Assembly: GCA_019426215.1 (NCBI GenBank)
Contig: CM033393.1
Span: 11,442,046-11,506,045, forward strand
Length of the DNA stretch: 64,000 bases
From: Buddleja alternifolia
Taxonomy: Eukaryota; Streptophyta; Magnoliopsida; Lamiales; Scrophulariaceae
Direction: 5' to 3'
Below the pieces are notes generated by a model that saw only the letters and a list, made by a program, of their open reading frames with translations, was not told where the DNA came from and searched no databases. Shown one piece after another: positions 56,527 to 64,000 of this stretch. A program made the position numbers and the translations under genes. The number at the start of each line of letters is the position of its first letter. The stretch's first letter is position 1.

Positions 56527-57187
56527 TTATTATAAAAATTGAGTGTCTCATTCCTAGGTGGCCTAGCCTCTGGTTCACTGTGCCGATGAGCATTATAGTA
56601 AGCAAAATCAACCTCAGCTAGAGTCCTCTTCACGGGCTCGGGAGCTTTCTGGGGCTTAGAAGGTTTAGAGGCTTAGATATCAGCAAGAATATCATCCAAA
56701 TTCTGTTTGGGGACTTCCGGTTCTGCAGTACTGGTAGAAGACTCGGATATAGAAGACTTGGACTTTGTAGTCTTCTTGGACTTTTTTTGGGGAGGCGCTG
56801 GATCCTCGGATGCAATTCTAATGAGCTCATATTTCTGAGCATTTGCCAACTCTTTTTCAAAGAGAATCCGATTAAACCAGGCATCGTACTCAATTGCTTC
56901 TTGAATATAATGTTCTGCATGGACATAGGCTTCTTCAATGTCCTAATGCGGAGCAAAGTCTTCATTGAGTAAAGTCGAAGGGAGAGCGGAATGGTCTGTG
57001 TCTCTATCTAGCACCACTCAATACCTAGAGGCTGATCCACCCACAGTGTATGGGAGATCACCTTCAGTGTCTGTAGCAACTTCTTGAGCTATTGCCACAA
57101 CTGCTGAAAGATCCACATCTAATTCCACTGGCATGCCCTCAGAAACAGGTACAGCAGCGTCTGCTTCAACATCGACATCTAAAGGAA

Positions 57188-57274
57188 CTAAAAGAAAGAA
57201 ATACACCTTAAGAACTAAATTTTATACAGAAGGTAGAAAGTCGAGAGAAGGCCTTGGTAGAAGAAATTTCTTAC
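57188..57274 (-). other. Conserved intron, element 3 3' gene
   Basis: Exon end GCTCAGG, donor GTAAGAAATT, 87 bp, strong acceptor TTTCTTTCTTTTAG. Splicing is phase 1 and joins 'ETSAQ' to 'VPLDVDVEAD'. Without splicing the frame hits a stop soon after 'LDFLPSV'. Confidence 0.68.
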
Positions 57275-58524
57275 CCTGAGCGCTAGTCTCAGCAATGGGC
57301 TCCAGAGGATGAACTTGGAGTTCACTAGCCTCAGGTTCCTTTTTCAAATCACCTTTAGCAGCTGATGGTTCTTGAGCGTCTGATGCTCGAATAGATTCTG
57401 CACTTGGCTCTACAGGAGTGCTCATTGGGGTGCTTGACTCAGATTCAGCGGGAATTGATCCAACTATTTTTTGCCGCTTAAGAGCTTCTGTTTGCTCTTC
57501 TTCCTCGGCATCCTTCTCGAAATGAATGGGTGAGGGGGGAGGGAATGAAGGTTTCTTCCTCTTCAACTTCTTGGAAGGCGCTTGAGGAGCAACCTTGGAC
57601 TTCTTGACGTTCAAATCCAGTACAACATCTGCTGGGTGATCTTCAGTTGGAGAAGCTAACTCAGGATAATCTTCATAGAACTCAGTTGTAGCAATCATGT
57701 GAAGTGCTTCTTCCTCTTTCTTCTTGCTCAGCTTTCTAGCCTTGCGTATAGCGTGTTCTTCCTTGGGCAATGCAGCTCCACCAATAGCAACAGAGTGAAG
57801 AAGGGATGAAATCATCTTCTTATCCAAAAACTTCTCTTTTGGAACGGCAGTCTCAGCGCTTGGAACATGACCGCTGCGATACAGGATATAACTTAATACT
57901 AAGCCATAAGGTTTGGTGGGAGGCTTCTTCCCCAACATCGATACAATACGCTCAGAAATAAACCTTGGCCAATTAATTTCGTAATTCTTAGAAATAGCCA
58001 CCATCATCTGAAATTGCAAATGGCTAATCTTGTCAAACGATCCTGCTCTGCACCATTATTTGATACTTCATCTTCAACTCCTTTTTCTTGAAATTGTGAG
58101 AGTAGGACAAATTTTTTCGTAATTTCGTATGTTCCCAAAATACAGAGAAATCTCCGACACCAACGTCAGAGGGCAAAATCCCTTTATTGGAAAGTTGAAG
58201 AAGTCGGCAATACGTTCTGAAGTAAGGGTGAAAATAGTGTCGGGAAACTCTGGGAATAAATACATGATAGAACGACCATCATCGAAAAGTTGGGCATTCT
58301 CATATAATTCTTTGAGAGCCTCTAGATGAAGTTGATAATGACTGGTCATTAAGGCTTTCAAATTTTTGTTGTTCAAAGGAGAGAAAGACACTACGAACTG
58401 GAAAATGTTGTTGGGAGTAAAGATAATCCCAATCAAGCAAAAAACCTGGATTTACATGAACTTCAGCCTATGGATTTGATGAAGAAGATGTAGCAATAGA
58501 TTTTGAAGATTTCTTGGGGGCCAT

Positions 58525-59186
58525 TATTAGAGAGGTTTGAAGAAATTGGAAGCAGTTAACTTTGAGAGAGAGAGAAAAGTTTTACAGATAGCTCTTTAGA
58601 AAATATGAGTGATAAAAGGAAATACTTCGGCAATTTCTTGAATTTATAGATGAGTGAGAATTAACTGCTTATTTAATATTTGGCCGAATTTTAAGTAAAA
58701 TTAAATTTGTGCTGAAAATCCCAATAAAATATGTGCGAAAAATGTGGAAACTGCATTGGATAAATACAAAATTAATTTGACGTTTGCAATTACATTTTTG
58801 AATTTCAAAAGGTTTGAAATATTCAGTGTGGGGAGCACGCGCCCAAAAACCACTGTAGTATAGTTAGGCACGTCCTTTCACTGAACCGTCATTTTAAAAT
58901 TAATGATTACCCTTTGGTTTTCTTGAACAGAGGTAAGGAACGTCTTGTCAGCATTAATTGCTTTGACATTTCCATGTGATTCTGTGTAGCGTCAGGTAGC
59001 ACGCTATATGCAATTTATTTTACAACTAAGCGCTAACTAGGAATTGTTTAAGCGTTTAGATTTTCTTTTGAAATTAGATTCAGACGCTAATAGAGTTAAA
59101 GCGTCTAAACAAGTTTTAATGCACAAAAGCAAGTGCTTATGACCAACATTTTTGGTCATTTTCACCTTTTAATAGTCATCCATTTT
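58525..59186 (-). promoter_or_regulatory. Non-coding spacer with candidate internal promoter, element 3
   Basis: A strong TATA-like box, CATCTATAAATTCAAG (minus, about 58656-58641), lies 118-128 bp upstream of the ATG at 58524, with a CTCTCTCTCTC leader. Upstream, 58818-58905 holds the shared block ATGACGGTTCAG ... GGACGTGCC ... GGGCGCGTGC ... CACTGAATATTTC, matching elements 1 and 2. No ACACGTG G-box is seen at the position it holds in those two. Confidence 0.55.
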
Positions 59187-59270
59187 AAGTTTCTCCCTAA
59201 AATTAATAACTTATTAGTGTAGGTTTTTTTTTGAAATCATTAAGCATAACATAAAATTCCCCCTAAATTT
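59187..59270 (-). promoter_or_regulatory. Paired PPT-like tracts of element 3
   Basis: Minus-strand TTTAGGGGGAAT (about 59267-59256) and TTTTAGGGAGAA (about 59201-59190), 66 bp apart, downstream of RNase H. Confidence 0.5.
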
Positions 59271-59299
59271 TATGCCTAGAAAATATGATGTTCTGAATG

Positions 59300-60879
59300 A
59301 TTTAAGCATTTAGATCAATCATACCTAATTCACTTCTAAAAGTGAGAAATCATTGTTCCTTGAGCGCTTTGGTGAAGATATCTGCCAATTGTTTGTCTAT
59401 ATCAATGAATTGCATGGAGATATCTTTCTTTTGAACATGGTTCCTGCACTTGTGCACAACAAGTTCCTGCAGTTACATACTGGCCTTCAGCTGTAGAGGT
59501 AGCTATCGATTGTTGTTTCTTATTATGCCATGAAACTAACCTATCACCTAGAAATTGACATGTACCACTAGTACTCTTACGATCTATTTTGCAACCTGCA
59601 AAATCTGCATCTGAGTAACCAATTAGTTCAAAAGGAGAGTCCCTTAAATACCATAAGCCCACATTTTGTGTGCCTTTTAGGTATTTAAGGATCTTCTTGG
59701 CAGCAATAAAGTGTGACCCTTTAGGATTAGCTTGAAAACGTGCACACATGCATACCAAAAAGATAATATCAGGTCTACTAGCAGTAAGATAAAGAAATGA
59801 TCCAATGATACCTCTATAACTAATGATATCAACGTTCTTCCCACTTTCATCTTTATCTAACTTAAGTGTCTGGCTCATTGGAGTTTTTGAAGATGATGCA
59901 TTTTTCATACCAAATTTCTTAATCATATCACGTGTATATTTAGCTTGGTTGATAAATATGCCATTAGGGAGTTGTTTAACTTGTAATCCTAAAAAGAAAG
60001 TTAATTCACCCATCAAGCTCATTTCAAATTGTTCTTGCATCATTTTTGAAAATTTCTCACACAAACACTTGTTAGTAGAGCCAAATATAATATCATCAAC
60101 ATAAATTTGGACTAAAAGAATATCTTTGTCATTGGTTATTTTAAATAACGTTGTATAAACGCTGCCTTTTGAAAAGACTTTACGAATAAGGAAAATAGAG
60201 AGAGTGTCATACCATGCTCGGGGTGCTTGCTTATGCCCATAAAGTGCTTTGTCTAGCTTGTAAACCATACACTTACCATGATTGTTGATGAATCCTGGTA
60301 GTTGCTCCACATATACCTCTTCTTGGAGTTTACCATTCAGGAAGGCACTCTTCACGTCCATTTGATACACCGTAAACTTGTTGAACGCTGCATACGCTAG
60401 AAACATGCGGATTGCTTCAAGACGGGCGACAGGAGCATATGTCTCATCAAAATCAATTTCCTCTTCTTGGCAATAACCTTGAGCTACGAGTCTAGCCTTG
60501 TTTCTTATCACAATGTCATTCTCATCCATCTTGTTTCTATAGACCCATCTAGTCCCAATAAATCCTTGGTGAGTTGGCCTTGGTACTAGCGTCCAAACCT
60601 TACTACGCTCAAACTGATTAAGCTCTTCTTGCATGGTTTCAATCTAACTTGGATTGCTTAGCGCTTCATCCACTTTCTTAGGTTCTATTTGAGATAAGAA
60701 GCTATCAAACACGGCCTCATTAAATATAGAGGCTCTAGCTCTCACAGGCGCTTCAATGTCTCCAATAATCTGCTCAGGTGGATGATCACATAGCCAGAGT
60801 CTATCAGGCTGGAAAGGGTTAAGAGGTTGAACAGGCGCTTGACGATCAGACGCTTGACCATCCTCTTGCGTAGGCGCTT
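59300..60879 (-). pseudogene. pol: Element 3 pol: RT and truncated RNase H
   Basis: Open from 60634 to 59402. RT carries '[18 protein letters not shown]', '[15 protein letters not shown]' and '[12 protein letters not shown]'. RNase H begins '[17 protein letters not shown]' and '[18 protein letters not shown]', then jumps into the final segment. A deletion of roughly 180 bp at about 59443 removes the 'HCDNQSALAM' catalytic part. Upstream, a Trp codon has become TAG (60646). The linker is cut at 60880 by a solo LTR. Confidence 0.86.
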
Positions 60880-62497
60880 TGACACGAAAAATCCTTACGT
60901 GTATTAAACAGCAAGTGGACTGGTCATGTGTAGTAATAAAGTGTACTTTAAGTCCGAGTTATCGATGCCACAGAGACAAGATTATTTAAAGCTAGGAATT
61001 TAAAAGCAATTAAAATTGAATTAAAAGATTGTGATTAATTTACAATAAAAATGTAAAAACGAGACTTAGCAAATAGATTTAGATTCTTATGAGATAAAAC
61101 AACTAAGGCACATGCTTCAACCAAATTTACTTGTTAATATAAATATGAACTATTCTTCGTATTATTAGACTACTATTGCTTTGGTGAAAATTCCTTAATT
61201 AATTACTACCCGATGTCTCGGCTGTAATAATCCTATGATAAATTGACAGTTCTCTAAATATGTCTATCCGAGAATTTAATCAATAATCATGCATTCAAGT
61301 TCTAGAATTTCCCCGAATAAATCCGGCTAACTGCACCCGGGAATCTCTACCTATCTCTAGGGGCAATTCCCTATTTTTTACGGATGATGTGATGATTTCT
61401 TTGAACCCTAACTTATATTCTTTCAAACTATTAAGTTAGGCAATATGACAAACATATGGCGATCAAACATATGCAAGTAATTACGCACAAAATCAAAACA
61501 CAAAGCAATTGTAGAATTAATACGAAGAATAATATCATATATATATACTCATAACTTTGGCCTTCACATGGCCCTAGTTAAGGGAAAATTAGTTCATAAT
61601 TGAAATTGGGAAAACAATAAAAACATAGAATTACTCATAAATAAAGATGAATATCAAACTAAGAAACTCCCTATTTTGGATTGATGATCGATTCTTGATT
61701 GGAAGCTTGAATCCCTCCTTTTCCTCTTCTTAGCTCTTCAAGTATGATGATAGGATGACTCAAAACCAAGAGAATGCTCCCCCAAACCCCTGAATTTTCG
61801 TCCTCACACTCTCAAAGGATGATTTTTTGATGTCCTCAAGTGAGCTCCCCACTCCCCTTTAAATACCCAAAAATCCACCTACCAAGAATTTGAGTTACCC
61901 TTCTCTTTCTTTCCTCCTATTCTACCTACCAAGAATTTGCACCTACCATTCTCTTGTTTTCCACCTAACAAGAATTTCCACCTACCAAGAATTTTCACCT
62001 ACCATTCTCTTGTTTTCCACCTAACAAGAACATGAGCTGCCACTTTCATGTTTTCCAGCGCAGGGATAGTGTTTTATTCATAAACATCTCCACAGATCTC
62101 CGAATTGGATGATTCAAGTACCCATGTAAAGATACGACATAGATCTAAAACTTTGTAGAAGGACACTTCATCCAATTCTGTCTCTAAAAATATCAAAATG
62201 GCGTTCCAACGTGGAGGTTGTTTCTGATTTGGCGCCCAGGTGTGCGGAAATGGTACTAAAACATGATTTTGGCTAACTCCAGCTTATTTCTTGCTTGTTT
62301 GGTCGTGGAGGTGTGAAACATCTTGGCATAAACTTGTTTTATACATCATTTTTCCACCCTTTCTTCAATTGTATCCACTTAAGGCCTGAAATCACTTAAT
62401 GCACGAATTAAACGCACAAGTGACAAAATCAAGTGATAAATGAACCTAAAACATAAACGCAAAGGGGCTTAAAAACACGTAAAAATGACTCCTATCA
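60880..62497 (-). mobile_element. Solo LTR, 1,618 bp, inside element 3 pol
   Basis: Ends TGACACG ... CCTATCA (TGATAGGAGTC ... CGTGTCA on the minus strand), with a perfect 5 bp TSD CGCTT (60875-60879 and 62498-62502). Element 1 (about 14680) has the uninterrupted sequence. A minus-strand TATA-like GGTATTTAAAGG (about 61867-61856) suggests minus orientation. It contains a tandem CCACCTAACAAGAA(T)TT-type repeat at 61920-62030. The sequence style resembles plant gypsy LTRs, but superfamily is not provable without an internal region. Confidence 0.85.
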
Positions 62498-63573
62498 CGC
62501 TTCAAGTTCACAGATCCTTCTTTGCTCTTGCTGATCACTCTCTTCATGATCATCGACAATTCTTACATTGTTATCCAAAGTAACCTCACGAGTAATCTTA
62601 GGAGGTGGCACTGAGATCTCATCATCGTTGTCACTATCATCATCAATGGAAATCTTAGACGCTTGATGGCACAGATCTTCAACTCCTACATCATTCATAT
62701 TAACCTTACTCGGTTCTTGGTTAGCATCATCAAAAACGACATGAATAGATTCCTCAACCTTCGATTCGATATTGTTTAGGATGCGAAAATTCTTTCCATT
62801 CTTGGCGTAGCCTAGAAAGATTCCATCATCCTCTTTAGGATCAAATGTCTTTAGGCTTTGGGATCCATTATTATGGATAAAACATTTAGAACCAAAGACG
62901 TGAAAGTATGAAAAATTTGGCTTACGTCCCTTCCATAGTTCATATGGAGTTTCCCATGCTATTTGTTGATCATGCACCGGTTTTGAGTGTAACAAGCAGT
63001 GTTGATCGCTTCGGCCCAAAACCTAGGAGCAAGCTTGGACTCTGCTAACATCGTCCTAGTGGCTTCCTTGAGCGTTCTGTTTCGGCGCTCAGCACCACCA
63101 TTCTGTTGGGGAGTTCTGGGAGCTGAATACTCGTGATGTATTCCATTCTCTGAACAAAACTTCTCAACGACCTTGTTAGTAAACTCAGTACCGTGATCGC
63201 TTCTTATTCTTGCAACCTTAAGATTTTTCAATATTTGAAGTTTCCGAACAAGCGTTGTTAACTTGTCACATGTATCATCTTTGGATGAAAGAAATTCCAC
63301 GCAAGTAAATCGAGAGTTATCATCTACTATCACCAAAGTATACTTTTTACAGCTCACACTGATCGTTTGACCAGGTCCAAACAGATACATGTGAAGTAGT
63401 TCAAGTATCCTTAAGGTAGATAGATGAGGCTTTCTCTTGAAAGATGATTTAACTTGTTTGCCCATTTGACAAGCATCACAAAGGCGATCCTTATGAAATG
63501 GTCCTTTTGGTAATCCCTCTATAAGATTTAGATTTATAAGTTGAGAGATTGTCTTAAAGTTGAGGTGATTCAT
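62498..63573 (-). pseudogene. pol: Element 3 pol: integrase
   Basis: 63573-62959 carries 'MNHLNFKTISQLI', 'CDACQMGKQ' and the integrase core. The first catalytic residue is mutated: the segment reads 'LLHMYLFGP' where elements 1, 2 and 4 have Asp, a single G-to-T codon change (GAT to TAT). The second (RIRSDHGTEF) and third (NGGAERRNR) sites are kept. A TAA at 62961-62959 and a one-base deletion separate the C-terminal part (63019-62495, '[12 protein letters not shown]' and acidic linker). Confidence 0.87.
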
Positions 63574-64000
63574 TTTTCTATGTCATAACCAACCCGTTTT
63601 AGATTCATTTTTAGCAACAAAACATGTTGGGTTGTTATCAATTGTTGAACACCAATCTACCAAATATACATTATTTGTTCTTTTACCTTTCAACTTAGTA
63701 GACTTAGTCTTAGCGTCATTTATATAGCAACAGTCGCTTGAGAATATGACTTCAAAGCCTTTATCACAAAATTGACTTATGCTTAATAAATTGTGCTTCA
63801 GACCCTCAACATAATAAACATCACTTATCATGATGTTCCCCCTATGCACAGTACCTATACCTTTGGTTTTACCTTTGGAGTTGTCACCAAATACAACCTG
63901 AGGATCATTGGCAGCTCGATAGTTGATCAATAAATCCTTGGAACCAGTCATGTGCCTTGACGATCCACTATCAAAGTACCAAACAGATGTATCAGCTCTA
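63574..64000 (-). pseudogene. pol: Element 3 pol: protease and pre-integrase start
   Basis: From the window edge: 'DTSVWYFDSGSSRHMTG' (protease active site), continuing 'SKDLLINYRAANDPQVVFGD' and 'GLKHNLLSISQFCDKGFEV'. A TGA at 63585-63583 replaces Trp in 'WLWHRK'. This stretch has no foldback insert, so it is the empty-site reference for the foldback in element 1. Confidence 0.88.

Larger units (their letters stand above)
54370..58524 (-). pseudogene. Element 3 3' gene, N-terminal and middle parts, with intron
   Basis: The ATG at 58524 ('MAPKKSSKS') starts a gene parallel to that of element 1. N-terminal domain: 58524-57700 ('LKALMTSHYQLHLEALKE', 'QFQMMVAISKNYEINW', 'KPYGLVLSYILYRS'). A Lys-rich linker follows ('KKLKRKKPSFPPPSP', 57560) with an acidic run. 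After the intron at 57274-57188 comes 'VPLDVDVEADAAVPV'. The middle domain (56640-55600) contains a duplicated 277 bp block, and further globular sequence extends to 54370, where element 4 interrupts. Breaks: TAG at codon 19, frameshifts near 58390, 58070 and 56960, and a stop near 56360. The function is unknown. Confidence 0.68.
44407..64000 (-). mobile_element. Sirevirus-type Ty1/copia element 3, right end outside window
   Basis: A minus-strand element whose 3' LTR is 44407-45915; the PPT, 3' gene, pol and protease start follow rightward. Gag and the 5' LTR lie beyond 64000. Its pol is very close to element 1 (about nine residues in ten by eye across integrase), but its LTR and 3' gene are far more different. 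It hosts element 4 (46607-54369) and a solo LTR (60880-62497), so the visible native part is about 10 kb. Confidence 0.9.

Overview
This is a gene-free block of nested transposable elements from the nuclear genome of a flowering plant, probably a eudicot. The evidence is AT-rich sequence, plant-type Ty1/copia and Ty3/gypsy polyproteins, LTRs with plant TATA boxes, an initiator-Met-tRNA primer site (TGGTATCAGAGC), and hAT- and Mutator-type MITEs with clear target-site duplications. I found no host protein gene, rRNA, tRNA or CRISPR array. Nearly every reading frame is broken by stops and frameshifts, as expected for old heterochromatic repeats.

Layout. (1) 1-4923: minus-strand Athila-like Ty3/gypsy fragment (protease, RT, RNase H, integrase and 3' tail), cut off at both ends. 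(2) 4925-37967: a plus-strand TNT1-like Ty1/copia pseudogene ('copia A') split into three pieces (4925-6050, 21135-21433, 37493-37967) by two very large Sirevirus-type copia elements. Element 1 (6051-21134, minus, 15.1 kb, TSD ACATT) sits inside the copia A YVDD motif. Element 2 (21434-37492, plus, 16.1 kb, TSD CTAAC/CTGAC) sits at the start of RNase H. Element 1 carries a 939 bp Mutator-like foldback element and element 2 a 2.1 kb solo LTR. (3) 37968-44406: the copia A 3' LTR with hAT-type insertions, a 176 bp Mutator-like MITE, a decayed second copia (gag to pre-integrase) holding a 190 bp solo LTR, an (AT)16 microsatellite, and a second LTR related to the copia A LTR. (4) 44407 to the window end: element 3, another minus-strand Sirevirus running off the right edge. 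It contains element 4 (46607-54369, plus, internally rearranged Sirevirus) and a 1.6 kb solo LTR (60880-62497).

The Sireviruses have the order LTR - PBS - gag (CCHC knuckle, Tyr/Asp-rich tail) - stop - protease - integrase - RT - RNase H - two PPT-like tracts - non-coding module - a very large 3' gene of more than 1,200 codons - PPT - LTR. The most interesting biology is this 3' gene. In three divergent elements its ATG lies about 115-128 bp downstream of a TATA-like box, and its frame is interrupted at the same codon phase by an apparent GTAAG...AG intron. It therefore looks like a separately promoted, spliced gene rather than a simple pol extension. It evolves far faster than pol and shows no evident signal peptide or membrane segment, so the usual 'envelope-like' label is not supported here.
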